Of a stretch of 64,000 nt of DNA, positions 53,840-63,423 are shown piece after piece. Positions within the stretch are counted from its first letter, which is position 1. Each line of letters opens with the position of its first letter. A program made the translations under genes and the position numbers. This DNA is from [Mycobacterium] nativiensis (GTDB taxonomy: Bacteria > Actinomycetota > Actinomycetes > Mycobacteriales > Mycobacteriaceae): assembly GCF_020172685.1 (NCBI RefSeq), contig NZ_CP083986.1, positions 4,894,951-4,958,950 on the forward strand. Direction: 5' to 3'. The notes beneath the pieces were generated by a model. That model ran no database searches and was not told where the DNA came from. It was given only the letters and a program-made list of their open reading frames with translations.

Positions 53840-54666
53840 GTTTCACCGACATAGCCGCGGAGTCCAAGAGTTTCGCGCGGGCGCGGGCCGACCTGGCGGA
53901 CGGGTTCGGCCGCCGCGAGCTGTGGCTGCACCTGGGATGGCAGGACATCAAGCAGCGCTACCGGCGCAGCGTGCTGGGCCCGTTCTGGATCACGATCGGC
54001 ACCGCCACCACCGCGGTGGCGATGGGTGGGCTGTACTCCAAGCTGTTTCACCTCGACCTGGCGGTCCACCTGCCCTACGTGACGCTCGGGCTGATCGTGT
54101 GGAACCTGCTGAACGCGGCCATCCTGGAGGGCGCCGACGTATTCGTCGCCAACGAGGGACTGATCAAGCAGTTGCCGACACCGCTGTCGGTGCACGTCTA
54201 CCGGCTGGTGTGGCGGCAGATGATCCTGTTCGCGCACAACATCGTCATCTATATACCGATCGCGCTGATCTTTCCGAAACCCTGGTCGTGGGCCGATCTT
54301 TCGGTGATACCGGCACTGGCGTTGATCGCACTGAACTGTGTGTGGGTGTCGCTGTGCTTCGGGATTCTGGCCACCCGCTACCGCGACATCGCCCCGCTGC
54401 TGTTCTCGGTGGTGCAGTTGCTGTTCCTGATGACGCCGATCATCTGGAACTACGACACGCTGCGGGCCCAGGGGGCGTCGCGCTGGATCAACGTCGTCGA
54501 GCTCAACCCGCTGATGCACTACCTCGACATCGTTCGAGCCCCGCTGCTGGGCGCACACCAGGAGCTGCGGCACTGGGCGGTGGTGCTGGTGCTGACCGTG
54601 GTCGGGTGGGCGGTGGCCGCGCTGGTCCTGCGCCAGTACCGGGCACGGGTGGCGTACTGGGTTTGA
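53836..54666 (+). CDS. wzm: Galactan/O-antigen-type ABC transporter permease, Wzm/RfbD (Rv3783 homologue)
   Basis: This 276-aa permease has six transmembrane helices of the ABC-2 type. The cytoplasmic entry motif DIKQRYRRSVLGPFW (about 37-51) is the hallmark of polysaccharide-export permeases, and NPLMHYLDIVR near the C-terminus is also typical. It pairs with Wzt. The ATG overlaps the glfT1 stop (ATGA). It ends the coupled Rv3779-to-wzm operon and is followed by a 10-bp inverted repeat. Confidence 0.92.
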   Translation: MSFTDIAAESKSFARARADLADGFGRRELWLHLGWQDIKQRYRRSVLGPFWITIGTATTAVAMGGLYSKLFHLDLAVHLPYVTLGLIVWNLLNAAILEGADVFVANEGLIKQLPTPLSVHVYRLVWRQMILFAHNIVIYIPIALIFPKPWSWADLSVIPALALIALNCVWVSLCFGILATRYRDIAPLLFSVVQLLFLMTPIIWNYDTLRAQGASRWINVVELNPLMHYLDIVRAPLLGAHQELRHWAVVLVLTVVGWAVAALVLRQYRARVAYWV

Positions 54667-54673
54667 TCCCTCG

Positions 54674-54738
54674 GCGTTGACTCCGCGCTCAGGGTGCAAA
54701 AGTTCGAGTGAAGTGCGCCATGGACACAGAGTCAACGC
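54674..54738. repeat. 10-bp perfect inverted repeat, 45-base spacer, downstream of wzm
   Basis: GCGTTGACTC (54674-54683) recurs inverted at 54729-54738. The first arm starts 8 bases after the wzm stop. It may act as a terminator or be a dispersed intergenic repeat. The rest of 54739-54850 shows no supported gene. Confidence 0.5.
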
Positions 54739-54856
54739 GAGCCCGTAGGAATCCCGCCACACTGGCCACTCTGACACCGTCGAGGAACCACGTGGCTGTT
54801 GTCGAATCGGATAGCGCCGGTGATAGCAGGGCGGCCGCAGATCGTTTTCTCATCTA

Positions 54857-54876
54857 CACTGATAACAGTGATATCA
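54857..54876. promoter_or_regulatory. Overlapping palindromes upstream of vapBC (candidate autoregulatory operator)
   Basis: CACTG-ATAA-CAGTG (54857-54870) overlaps the palindrome TGATATCA (54869-54876), ending just before the AGGAGG ribosome site of the antitoxin. VapB antitoxins repress their own promoters at such palindromes. Confidence 0.55.
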
Positions 54877-54889
54877 GGAGGTGGGAGCG

Positions 54890-55111
54890 ATGGCTGACAT
54901 TCTCATCCGGGGGTTATCGGACACGACCGTCGCACGAATCGACGCCGAGGCGACCGCCCAAGGGCTCTCCCGCAATGAATACCTGCGCCGCAGATTCGAG
55001 GCCGAGCGGTCGGGTGATGGCACGAGGCTGACCGTCGCAGATCTCCGTCGGGCCGCCGAAGCTGCCAGGGATCTGGATGATCCCGACGTGATGGAAGCCG
55101 CCTGGCGGTGA
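54890..55111 (+). CDS. vapB: VapB/FitA-like antitoxin
   Basis: The product has 73 aa. The N-terminal half ([21 protein letters not shown]...LSRNEYLRR) is a ribbon-helix-helix DNA-binding domain; the C-terminal half ([16 protein letters not shown]) would wrap the toxin. The ATG at 54890 has AGGAGG 8 bases upstream; the GTG at 54881 lies within the ribosome-site region. The stop overlaps the toxin start (GTGA), the normal arrangement for toxin-antitoxin pairs. Confidence 0.85.
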   Translation: MADILIRGLSDTTVARIDAEATAQGLSRNEYLRRRFEAERSGDGTRLTVADLRRAAEAARDLDDPDVMEAAWR

Positions 55112-55512
55112 CGGCCTGGCTGATCGACAAGTCGGCGTACACGCGCCTCGGGGACTCTCCCGACGCACAGGAATGGGCGGATCGGATCGGACGCGGCATG
55201 GTCCGCATCAGCACCGTGACACGACTCGAGATCGGCTATTCCTTTCGTACCTCTGCCGAAGCGCGCCACGAATCGTTCTCTCCCCCACTGTCTCTCATGC
55301 CGCTGGAGTACGTGACGCCAGCGACGGAGAATCGTGCCATCGCGAATCAACTACTCCTGGCCGATCGAGGCCAACATCGAGCACCGTCCATTCCCGACCT
55401 TCTCGTGGCGGCGACGGCAGAAACGGCGGGCCTGACAGTGCTGGCCCTGGACAAGGACTTTGAGTTGATCGCGGACATCACCGGACAGCCGATAGAACGG
55501 CTGCGGATCTGA
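55108..55512 (+). CDS. vapC: VapC-type PIN-domain ribonuclease toxin
   Basis: This 134-aa PIN domain has the acidic metal-binding set D7 (AWLIDKSAY), E41 (TRLEIGYS), D97 ([13 protein letters not shown]) and D115/D117 ([11 protein letters not shown]), so it should be an active Mg2+-dependent RNase, usually cutting tRNA or rRNA. GTG start coupled to the antitoxin. It is convergent with the desaturase gene. Confidence 0.88.
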   Translation: MTAWLIDKSAYTRLGDSPDAQEWADRIGRGMVRISTVTRLEIGYSFRTSAEARHESFSPPLSLMPLEYVTPATENRAIANQLLLADRGQHRAPSIPDLLVAATAETAGLTVLALDKDFELIADITGQPIERLRI

Positions 55513-55554
55513 CAGCTGCGCTCCGAAGCGGGCCGCCCCACGGTGCGCCTGTAC

Positions 55555-56493
55555 CTACCCCGCCCTCCATTCCCGGTACTCCTGGGATGTCAGTTGTCGG
55601 CCAAAGACGGTTGCGATAGCCGGATCCTGGTCCAGGTAGGCGTCCTCGTTACGTCGCCAGGCCTGCACATACCGATAGAACGGCAACCACGGGTGCAGGT
55701 GGTGCACCAGGTGATAGGTCTGGGACAGCATGATCGGGATCAGCATCCGTTCCATGCCGACCCGGTTTCGGGTGGCACGGTAGCGATTGCCCTGCTGCGT
55801 CTCCTGCAGTCCGTGGTGCGGCAGCCAATCGAACCACCAGCCCAGGAACACCAGTCCAATACGCTGCGGGATCAGCACGACGATCACGACCATCCAGAAA
55901 TGCCCCGTGACAATCGCGGTGCAGATGCCCGCGACACTCAACGAGAGCACCACGGCCGTTTCGGCGACCTCAGCCAGGAGCCGACGCCGGCAACGCTGCG
56001 CCCGGCGCTTCAGCTGCCGGCAGTACCAGACGACATAGAAGGCATCCATCAGCGCCCAGCGGAACGGCAGCTGCCAGGCCGGCCCGTGGGTGGCGAACAT
56101 GTCCGGATCGTTCTCGCCGTCGTTGGCGGTGCGGTGGTGCTGGAGATGGACGTAGCTGAACGCCGGCAACGAAAACATCGGCGCGACAAAGGGCCAAGCC
56201 AACCGCCCGATCACCGAGTTCACCCAGCTCACTGAAGAGAGCGAATGGTGCAGCGCCTCGTGGGCCACCATGAACATTGCGTAGACGACCATGGTGTTGA
56301 CCGAGATGGTCAGCCAAATCGGCGCGTGTCGGCTGATCGCCGCGATCGTCGAAACAACGAAGACGATCAGGGCGCCCGCACCCAACGCGAGCGTGGGCCA
56401 GGCCAACGCGGGTATCGCTTCGCCCGGGTGCGGGTGCCGTTGACGTGCAACGGTTTCCGCCGACACATGATCCAACGCCTCGAGCGGCGGCAT
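55555..56493 (-). CDS. Membrane fatty-acid desaturase / hydroxylase family protein
   Basis: This 312-aa di-iron membrane enzyme has the three histidine boxes of the fatty-acid desaturase superfamily: HEALHH, HLQHH and HLVHHLHP, plus about four transmembrane helices. The pattern is closer to the carotenoid hydroxylase/rhizobitoxine-desaturase branch than to classic acyl-CoA or acyl-ACP desaturases, so the substrate is open. The start is ATG 56493, with GGAGGA 5 bases upstream, rather than 56514. Same strand as the PGRS gene upstream but 215 bases away, with a large inverted repeat between. Confidence 0.82.
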   Translation of the reverse strand: MPPLEALDHVSAETVARQRHPHPGEAIPALAWPTLALGAGALIVFVVSTIAAISRHAPIWLTISVNTMVVYAMFMVAHEALHHSLSSVSWVNSVIGRLAWPFVAPMFSLPAFSYVHLQHHRTANDGENDPDMFATHGPAWQLPFRWALMDAFYVVWYCRQLKRRAQRCRRRLLAEVAETAVVLSLSVAGICTAIVTGHFWMVVIVVLIPQRIGLVFLGWWFDWLPHHGLQETQQGNRYRATRNRVGMERMLIPIMLSQTYHLVHHLHPWLPFYRYVQAWRRNEDAYLDQDPAIATVFGRQLTSQEYREWRAG

Positions 56494-56551
56494 GGGCTTC
56501 CTCCAAATGCGCATTCACACGAGCGAGAAATGACCTAGGCAGATAGAGGTT

Positions 56552-56622
56552 ATGCGATTCTGTGACGATAATTTCCACACGCGCGCTTGATGTTTGGTTA
56601 AAAAGCCGTCACAGTTTCGCAT
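56552..56622. repeat. 16-bp inverted repeat (14/16 match) upstream of the desaturase gene
   Basis: ATGCGATTCTGTGACG (56552-56567) pairs with CGTCACAGTTTCGCAT (56607-56622) except for two central positions; the spacer is 39 bases. It lies 59 bases upstream of the desaturase start and 87 bases downstream of the PGRS stop. It could be a pair of operator half-sites or an attenuator for the PGRS transcript. Confidence 0.55.
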
Positions 56623-56708
56623 CGTCCAACCATGCGGTATCGCCGAAAAGCAGTGGCTGATACCAGTTTCCACAGTTCACCGCCTAGGCCACCAGTTCGT
56701 AGCCGGCG

Positions 56709-59700
56709 CTACGGGGTGGCCGGGTTGTTCGGGCCGTTGCTGCCGCTGGCCGTCGCGCCGTCCGACTGTGTGCCGCCGGTGTTGACGATGTTGCCGTCGG
56801 CTCCGTTGCCGCCGGTGTTGCCGACTCCGGTGCCGCTGCCGCCGCTGCCGCCGGTGGCGGTGCCGTCGGTGGCGGTGGACGGAGTTGCCGTGACGGCGCC
56901 GTCGTTGCCGAAGGCGTCGAGCCGGCTCGACCCGCCGAGGCCACCGGTGCCACCGTCCAGGCCGTCACCACCGTTGCCACCGGTCGACGTTCCGTTGGCC
57001 AGGTTGCCCGGGTCACCGCCGGTCGCGATGCTGGCCTTGCCGCCGTTGCCGCCGGTTCCGCCGTTGCCCGCGGCATCAGCGGTGGCGTTGCCACCGTGAC
57101 CGCCCTGCGCGGTGCCGCTGGCCGTGCCACCGGGACCACCGAGCGATCCGGTGGTCTTGGAGCTCTGGATGTCCGAGCTTCCGCCGTTACCGCCTTGGCT
57201 GCCCGCGCCGCTGGCGTTGCCGCCGTCACCGCCGGTCGAGGTGCCGTACGAGTCGCCACCGGTGGAGCTGTGGCCGACCTCGCCGGACTCCAATTCACCG
57301 AAGCCACCGGTGCCACCGACGCCGCCGTCGGTACCGGTGCCGCCGTTGCCGCCCTGGGCCACCGCGTCACCGCCCGCACCGATCGAGCCGCCGCCGGGTG
57401 CGTCGACCGCGAGGTAGCCGGCGCCACCGTCGCCACCGACGCCGTTGTCGCCCAGACCTCCGCTGCCGCCGGTGGCGGTACCGGTGATGGTGCTGTCCGC
57501 CCCGATTGCCGAAGCAACGGCCGCGCCACCCGTGCCGCCGGTCCCGCCGTTGTCACCGGCCCCGCCGTCGCCGCCGGTGACGGTGGTCTGGTCGATGACG
57601 GCACCATCGGTGGCCGTGATGTCGGCCGTGCCGCCGGCGCCGCCGTTGCCGCCGTTGGTCCCGGTACCCGCGTTGCCACCGGTCGCGTGGCTGTTGGTGA
57701 TCGCGCTGCCCGCGCCGATCGCGGACAGGGCCGCGGCACCGCCGTCCGCGGTCTGGCTGGCGTTACCACCGGTCACCGAGCTGTGCGAGATGCTGCCGCC
57801 ATCGCCGACGGTCACCGTGGCGCCACCGCCGACGTGCTCGCCGACGTTCTCGCCGCTCTGCACGGTCACGCCGGTGACGGCGCCGCCGCCGTTGTTGATC
57901 AGCGTGTTGTTGGCGCCGTCCTGGCCGTTCACCCCGTTGGCGCCGCCGTTGGTGGCGGCACCACCGGCCACGTTGGCGCCGTCGATGGTGCTGCCCTGGC
58001 CGTCGGCCTCGATGCCGGCGTAGCCACCGGTGCCACCATTGCCGCCGACGCCGGTGCTGCTGCCCGCTCCACCGTCGCCGCCGTTACCACCCGTCGCGGT
58101 GCTGTTGGTGACGGTGCCGCCGCCGGTCTCCCGGATGATGGCGCCACCGCCGCCACCACCACCGCCACCACCCTGGCCGGCGGTCGTGCCGTCAGCGGCA
58201 CCACCGCTGCCGCCGTTGCCGCCGTTGCCACCGGTCACGGTGTTGGTGTCATCTGCACCGTTGATGGCGCCGCCGCTGGCACCGGCACCGCCGTCGCCGC
58301 CGTCGCCCGCAGCGCCGGTCCCGGCATTGCCCTGGCTGTCCACGACCACCGCACCGCCGCCACCGCCGGCGCCGCCGTGTCCACCGGTGAAGCTGCCCGT
58401 GCCGCCACCGCCGCCGTTGCCACCGGCACCGGCGTTGCCGCCGACCGTGGTGCCACCGTCACCGCCGGTACCGCCGGAACCACCTGTGCTCAGCAGCGGG
58501 TTGGTCAGGTCGGCACCGACGGGTGCGCCCATGCCGCCGTCGCCACCCTTACCGCCGGAGCCGGCCGCGCCGTTCTCGGAGGAACCACCGACGCCACCGT
58601 TACCGCCGTGGCCGCCGGCCATCGTGGCCAGCGGGACGAACTCCCGGTCCACGGCACCGGTGGTGTTGCCACCGGCGCCACCGTCACCACCGTTGCCCGC
58701 GGTGTCGTCACCGGTTGCGTTGGCACCGGCACCACCGGAGCCGCCGTAGCCGCCGTGGCCCGAACCGTCGCCACCGACACCGCCGACGCCGCCGTTGCCG
58801 CCGATGCCGTTGCCGCCGTCGGCCGCCGAGGTGACCGCGCCGCCGGTGCCACCGTTGCCGCCGGTGCCGCCGTAGACGCCCTGACCACCGCCGCCGCCGG
58901 CACCACCGGTACCCGCCGCGTAGCCCGAGCCACCGGAACCGCCGTTGCCGCCGGAACCGCCGACACCGATCGCGTCGTCGTGCGCCGGACTCAGGCCGTT
59001 GCCGATGAAGTCACCGTTGTCATCGGTGGCCGCGTCACCGCCGAGCCCACCGACACCGCCGTCACCACCGTTGCCGATCCGACCGAGGTTGCCGGCAGTG
59101 CCGTCGGTGTGGCCCTCGCCGCCGCCGGTGCCGCCTGCGCCGACCGTGGCGCCGGCCGCGCCGCCGTTACCGCCGTTGCCGCCGACACCACCGGAGCCGC
59201 CGACGCCGTTCTGGTCGGTCGGCACCAGTTCCGTGATCAGCACACCGTTGGCGCCCTTGCCGCCGTCACCGCCGACACCACCATTGCCGCCGTTACCGGT
59301 GTCGCCGCCGTTGCCGCCGTTGCCGTTGGTCGCGTTGCCGCCCTTGCCGCCGTCGCCGCCTATGCCGCCATCACCGGCGTTGCCACCGGCTCCACCGGCC
59401 ACCGTCGGGTCGGTCGAGTCGGCGCCGGCACCACCGTTGCCGCCCGTGCCACCGACACCGCCGGCGCCACCGTTACCGGCGTTGCCCGAGACCGAGCCAC
59501 CGTTGCCGCCGACACCACCCGCGCCGCCGGCACCACCGGCGAAGCCGTCGCCGCCGGTGCCGCCGGTGCCGTCCTGCTCGAAGAAGCCGTTCCAGCCGTC
59601 CGCACCCTGCGAGCCGGCACCACCGACGCCACCGTTACCGCCGTTGCCGTGGTCGCCACCGTTACCGCCGGCTCCACCGGTGCCACCGGCCACCCCGGTG

Positions 59701-61394
59701 TTGTCCTCGTTGAAGCCGTTGCCGGCGCCACCGACACCGCCGTTACCGCCGTTGCCCGAGACGGTGGTCGGCATCGTGCCGTCGGCGCCGTCGGCACCCG
59801 CGGTGCCGGGCGTGCCGCCGAAGATCAGCCCGGTGGACAAGCCGGCCGCGCCGCCCTTGCCACCGGCACCGACCGTGCCGAGGTCGCCACCGTTGCCGCC
59901 GGCACCGCCGTTGCCACCACCGACCAGGCCCGTCGGGGCTGCGTCGGCGCGGATCAGTCCGGCAGTACCGAGCGGCGCGGAGCCACTGCCGGCACCACCA
60001 TTGCCACCGTTGCCACCATTGCCGGCCAGGCCGGAGCCGCCACCGTTACCGCCGGCACCACCGTTACCGGCGGCACCCGCGGTGTGAATACCGAAGAAGC
60101 CGCCGGCGCCACCGTTACCGCCGGCGCCACCCACGCCACCGGCACCACCGGATCCGGCGGTGCCACCGTTGCCGCCGGATCCGCCATCGCCCCCGAGGCC
60201 GGTCGGGTCAGCCGCAAGCGCGCTGACACCTGCGGCGGGACCGCCCACCAGCTGCGTGCTGTCGTTGCCGTTGCCTCCGATACCGCCGTCACCACCGTTG
60301 CCGCCGACACCGCCGTTACCGCCGGCGCCACCGGTACCGCCGCCGCCGGAGGTGCCGAACAGACCGGCCGCGCCGCCGTTGCCACCGACACCGCCGGCGC
60401 CACCGATGAAGCCGTCCACACCGGCGCCGCCGTCGGTGCCCGCAATGCCGGTCGCGCCGTCACCGCTGCCGGGGAAGCTCAGCCCGTCCAGGCCGCGATC
60501 GCCGTTGGTTCCGGCCGCACCGTTGCCACCGGCGCCACCGGTACCACCGCTGCCGCCGTTACCGAACAGGAAGCCGGCGACACCACCGTTGCCGCCGGCC
60601 AGGCCGGCCACACCCGCCGCGCCGACACCGTCGACTCCGAACGCGCCCGCGCCACCGTCGCCACCGTTACCCAGCAGGAAGCCACCGGCACCACCGTCAC
60701 CGCCGACCATGGCCAAGCCGACACCGCTGCCGCCGGCACCACCGTCGCCGAGCATTCCGCCCGCGCCGCCGTCGAGGTCAATCGAGCTGGCGTTCGCGAA
60801 TGAGTAGGTACCGCCCTCAACGTCGGCCAGGGTGATCACATCGCCGTCAGCGTTGGTCAGGGCCGAGCCGTCCGCCCCGATCAGATCACCGTCGGCGTTG
60901 AAGAACGTGCCGCTGCCGCCGTCGCCGAACAGGAAGCCGCCCGCGGTGGCGGCGTGGTAGATCAGGTCGCCGTCGTCGAGGCTGACGTAGGCGTTGGCGC
61001 CGTTGGCGAAGACACCGTCTATGACCAATCCGCTGCTGATCATCATCTCGCCGAGGCTGTGCAGCGGTTGGTAGATCACCATGTTGATCGCGTTGGCGAC
61101 CATGTCATCCAGCCACTGCAGCGGGTCGACCATCTGGTCGGCGGCCGAGCCCGGGATGTCACCGCCGAACAGCGCGCTGTAGTCGGCGAGCGACGACTCC
61201 AGCGCAGATGAGTCGAACCACGTCGAGGTCTGGCTGAACAGGGCGTCGAAGATCTCGTCGAACCCGTCGGCGCGCGCCGGGGCTGCTGTCAGCGGCGTCA
61301 TGCCGAAGGCGAGGAAAGCGCCCACCGCGCTCGTCGCGCCGATCGCGCGGCCGGCCCGGCGCTTGTTCTTCCCGAGGAAATTCTTCGTCGACAT
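56709..61394 (-). CDS. Secreted PGRS-repeat protein, Thr/Val-rich subtype (1561 aa)
   Basis: The n-region [19 protein letters not shown], core [15 protein letters not shown] and cleavage ARA/DGFDE mark a signal peptide. The head (about 45-210) differs from the other PGRS proteins: it has a recognisable [13 protein letters not shown] segment but no LIGNGADG linker, and it carries acidic turns ([28 protein letters not shown]). The central region is GGX-type PGRS. The last roughly 550 residues change to units such as [25 protein letters not shown] and TITGTATGG, suggestive of a beta-helix. C-terminus [16 protein letters not shown] 61394 has AAGGAG upstream. No porin-like gene is adjacent. Confidence 0.83.
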   Translation of the reverse strand: MSTKNFLGKNKRRAGRAIGATSAVGAFLAFGMTPLTAAPARADGFDEIFDALFSQTSTWFDSSALESSLADYSALFGGDIPGSAADQMVDPLQWLDDMVANAINMVIYQPLHSLGEMMISSGLVIDGVFANGANAYVSLDDGDLIYHAATAGGFLFGDGGSGTFFNADGDLIGADGSALTNADGDVITLADVEGGTYSFANASSIDLDGGAGGMLGDGGAGGSGVGLAMVGGDGGAGGFLLGNGGDGGAGAFGVDGVGAAGVAGLAGGNGGVAGFLFGNGGSGGTGGAGGNGAAGTNGDRGLDGLSFPGSGDGATGIAGTDGGAGVDGFIGGAGGVGGNGGAAGLFGTSGGGGTGGAGGNGGVGGNGGDGGIGGNGNDSTQLVGGPAAGVSALAADPTGLGGDGGSGGNGGTAGSGGAGGVGGAGGNGGAGGFFGIHTAGAAGNGGAGGNGGGSGLAGNGGNGGNGGAGSGSAPLGTAGLIRADAAPTGLVGGGNGGAGGNGGDLGTVGAGGKGGAAGLSTGLIFGGTPGTAGADGADGTMPTTVSGNGGNGGVGGAGNGFNEDNTGVAGGTGGAGGNGGDHGNGGNGGVGGAGSQGADGWNGFFEQDGTGGTGGDGFAGGAGGAGGVGGNGGSVSGNAGNGGAGGVGGTGGNGGAGADSTDPTVAGGAGGNAGDGGIGGDGGKGGNATNGNGGNGGDTGNGGNGGVGGDGGKGANGVLITELVPTDQNGVGGSGGVGGNGGNGGAAGATVGAGGTGGGEGHTDGTAGNLGRIGNGGDGGVGGLGGDAATDDNGDFIGNGLSPAHDDAIGVGGSGGNGGSGGSGYAAGTGGAGGGGGQGVYGGTGGNGGTGGAVTSAADGGNGIGGNGGVGGVGGDGSGHGGYGGSGGAGANATGDDTAGNGGDGGAGGNTTGAVDREFVPLATMAGGHGGNGGVGGSSENGAAGSGGKGGDGGMGAPVGADLTNPLLSTGGSGGTGGDGGTTVGGNAGAGGNGGGGGTGSFTGGHGGAGGGGGAVVVDSQGNAGTGAAGDGGDGGAGASGGAINGADDTNTVTGGNGGNGGSGGAADGTTAGQGGGGGGGGGGAIIRETGGGTVTNSTATGGNGGDGGAGSSTGVGGNGGTGGYAGIEADGQGSTIDGANVAGGAATNGGANGVNGQDGANNTLINNGGGAVTGVTVQSGENVGEHVGGGATVTVGDGGSISHSSVTGGNASQTADGGAAALSAIGAGSAITNSHATGGNAGTGTNGGNGGAGGTADITATDGAVIDQTTVTGGDGGAGDNGGTGGTGGAAVASAIGADSTITGTATGGSGGLGDNGVGGDGGAGYLAVDAPGGGSIGAGGDAVAQGGNGGTGTDGGVGGTGGFGELESGEVGHSSTGGDSYGTSTGGDGGNASGAGSQGGNGGSSDIQSSKTTGSLGGPGGTASGTAQGGHGGNATADAAGNGGTGGNGGKASIATGGDPGNLANGTSTGGNGGDGLDGGTGGLGGSSRLDAFGNDGAVTATPSTATDGTATGGSGGSGTGVGNTGGNGADGNIVNTGGTQSDGATASGSNGPNNPATP

Positions 61395-61812
61395 GATTTC
61401 TCCTTGAGGCGACGCTGCAGGCGGTTGACATGTACGTAAAAACGCTTAGTGCGTATTAAGGTAGCAGAGCGGGTTTCAAACCGGAAGCCTTATCCGAATT
61501 TGGCTTTGCCGCACCACACTCGCCTGATCACGCCGGTCAGCGAGGTATCCGCCGCCCGCTTCCCGGGGCATTTTTCCAACTCCGCGGAAAAATAACCGTT
61601 TAAAGAACCTGATAGTCGGTGGCCGTTTTATTTATATGCTCTAGCAATTTATTTGCTGACTCGCGCGATGCAAGCGCTTGGTTGGGTCTCCTGGGCATGC
61701 CGAAAAGCACCGGCTGCTGTGGTTATCGCGGGTCGCACCGTGGCTGGGGACGGGATCGTCCGGCGCGTTCCCGGCCGGACAGTGACCCTGCGCGTTTGCG
61801 GGGGCGTCGGCG
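61395..61812 (-). promoter_or_regulatory. 418-base intergenic region, likely promoter of the 56709-61394 gene
   Basis: No gene is supported. The stretch includes AT-rich segments (about 61430-61470 and 61590-61660) and an imperfect stem with arms at 61519-61527 and 61537-61544. On the minus strand, TTGAAA followed by TAATAC is visible near 61484-61458, with sub-optimal spacing. It separates two minus-strand genes. Confidence 0.45.
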
Positions 61813-62916
61813 TCAGAAGCGGTAGGCGCGGACGGCGTCGGGATCCGGGTCGAGGCCCAGCCCCGGGCCCTGCGGCACGATGATCCGGCCGTTCATCGGT
61901 GCCAGCGCGTCCCCGTAGATCGAGGTCAGCTGGTCGAACCAGCGCCACTCGATCATCGCGTCGGCGCCGCCCAGCGCCGCGGCCACCTGGATCGCGGCCA
62001 GCAGTCCCGGCCCGTCGTAGAACGAGTGCGTCATCACCGGCACACCGTGGGTGCCGGCCAGCGGAAAGACCTTGCGCAGCTCGGTGATTCCGCCCATCTT
62101 CGCCGGGCTGGGCTGCACGAAGTCCACCGCGCCGGAGTCCAGCAGTCGCTCGAATTCCATGACGGTGCCGACGTTTTCACCCGACGACACCGGCAGGCCG
62201 GTGCGTCGCCGCAGTTTGGCCAGGCCGTCGAAGTTCTCCGGCGGCCACAACGGTTCCTCCAGAAACGTCAGGTCGAGGGCGTGCAGGTCGGCGGCAAGCG
62301 CCTGCACCTGCGGCAGGCTCCAGGCGCAGCCGGCGTCGACGATCAACGCGATGGCGGGGCCGGCTTCCTCGCGCGCCGCCCGCATGGCGGGCAGCCCGGA
62401 TTCGTGCAGTTTGATCGCACCGAATCCGTCGTCGACCACGCGGCGCACCACGGCGCGGACGCGTTGCGGCTCCGTGTAGCAGGCCAGGCTGGCGTAGCAG
62501 GGCAGGGCCCGAGCTCGGTGGCCCTCGCTGAGCAGCTCCGCGACCGGGACACCGGCGAGCTTGCCGGCGATGTCCCACAAGGCGATGTCCACCGCGGACA
62601 GCGCATAGGTGATCGCGCCGCCGCGGCCGAAGACGTGCAGCCTGCGTTGCACCTGCTCCATCAGCGCGGCGATATCGCCGGCGTCGCGGCCCAGGCAGAG
62701 CGGGGTGATCAGTTCGTTGAGCGCGTGGGCGGCCAGGCCGGTGCCGTACAGGCCGAACGCCTCGCCCCAGCCCACCACGCCGTCGCTGGTGGTGACCTTG
62801 ACCAGCAGCGCGTCCGCCGCTTCGAGCGGCTCGCCCCACAGCGCAGCGCCCGGCAGGTCCGCTTTGAGCGGGATCCGCAGCGAAATCGCCTCGATTTCGG
62901 CGATGACGGACGGCAT
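61813..62916 (-). CDS. Mandelate racemase/muconate-lactonizing enzyme family (enolase superfamily)
   Basis: This 367-aa enzyme has an N-terminal capping domain (1-130) and a TIM barrel. Predicted acid-base K169-x-H171 in AIKLHES (a KxH rather than KxK motif), metal ligands D194 (VDAGCAW), E220/E221 (FLEEPLWPPEN) and E247 (SSGENVG), the PSPAKMGGITE segment with K273, and H297 in VMTHSFYDG. It should abstract a proton alpha to a carboxylate, probably in a sugar-acid dehydratase or racemase reaction; the exact substrate is not predictable. ATG 62916 is used because the longer frame runs through the divergent gtrA gene. Divergent from gtrA with only 30 bases between starts. Confidence 0.82.
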   Translation of the reverse strand: MPSVIAEIEAISLRIPLKADLPGAALWGEPLEAADALLVKVTTSDGVVGWGEAFGLYGTGLAAHALNELITPLCLGRDAGDIAALMEQVQRRLHVFGRGGAITYALSAVDIALWDIAGKLAGVPVAELLSEGHRARALPCYASLACYTEPQRVRAVVRRVVDDGFGAIKLHESGLPAMRAAREEAGPAIALIVDAGCAWSLPQVQALAADLHALDLTFLEEPLWPPENFDGLAKLRRRTGLPVSSGENVGTVMEFERLLDSGAVDFVQPSPAKMGGITELRKVFPLAGTHGVPVMTHSFYDGPGLLAAIQVAAALGGADAMIEWRWFDQLTSIYGDALAPMNGRIIVPQGPGLGLDPDPDAVRAYRF

Positions 62917-62946
62917 GGTTCTCAGCGTAGGACTTAAGCTTCCCGG

Positions 62947-63357
62947 GTGACCGAGACGACGCAACGCCCCTTGCACCTGTCCACGCAGGTGTGGCGCTTT
63001 CTGGTCACCGGCGTGCTGTCGGCGGTGGTGGACTTCGGGCTGTATCTGCTGCTGTACCTGGGTTTCGGGGTCAAGGTCGACCTGGCCAAGGCATGCAGCT
63101 TCATCGCCGGCACCACCACCGCATACCTGATCAATCGGCGCTGGACGTTCCAGTCTTCGGCCAGCAAGGCCCGGTTCGTCGCGGTGATGGCGTTGTACGC
63201 GTTGACATTTGCTGTGCAGGTGGGGATCAACCACCTGGTGCTGGATCTGCTGGACTACCAGCGTTGGGCGCTGCCGGTGGCGTTCGTGGTGGCGCAGGGC
63301 ACCGCGACCGTCATCAACTTCGTGGTGCAGCGGACGTTGATCTTCCGGGCGCGCTGA
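62947..63357 (+). CDS. GtrA family membrane protein, Rv3789 homologue
   Basis: The product has 136 aa and four transmembrane helices. The sequence [20 protein letters not shown] and [11 protein letters not shown] is very close to Rv3789, which in M. tuberculosis lies just before dprE1 and is implicated in arabinan assembly (as decaprenyl-phospho-arabinose flippase or as an anchor for AftA). GTG start at 62947. It is followed by a strong hairpin. The gene order beyond the window cannot be checked. Confidence 0.88.
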   Translation: MTETTQRPLHLSTQVWRFLVTGVLSAVVDFGLYLLLYLGFGVKVDLAKACSFIAGTTTAYLINRRWTFQSSASKARFVAVMALYALTFAVQVGINHLVLDLLDYQRWALPVAFVVAQGTATVINFVVQRTLIFRAR

Positions 63358-63375
63358 GCGCGACTTGATACCTGC

Positions 63376-63408
63376 GCGGCGGGTGCGTCCCGTGGGCGCA
63401 CCCGCCGC
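63376..63408. terminator. Perfect 12-bp hairpin between gtrA and a convergent PGRS gene
   Basis: GCGGCGGGTGCG (63376-63387) and CGCACCCGCCGC (63397-63408) are exact inverse complements around a 9-base loop. It sits between the gtrA stop (63357) and the PGRS stop (63424), so it can serve both transcripts. Confidence 0.75.
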
Positions 63409-63423
63409 CGCGGGTAGCCGCGA

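Noticed and set aside
54708..55031. A 107-codon plus-strand frame overlapping the antitoxin start
   Set aside because: It has no ribosome site, no recognisable domain, and runs out of frame through vapB.
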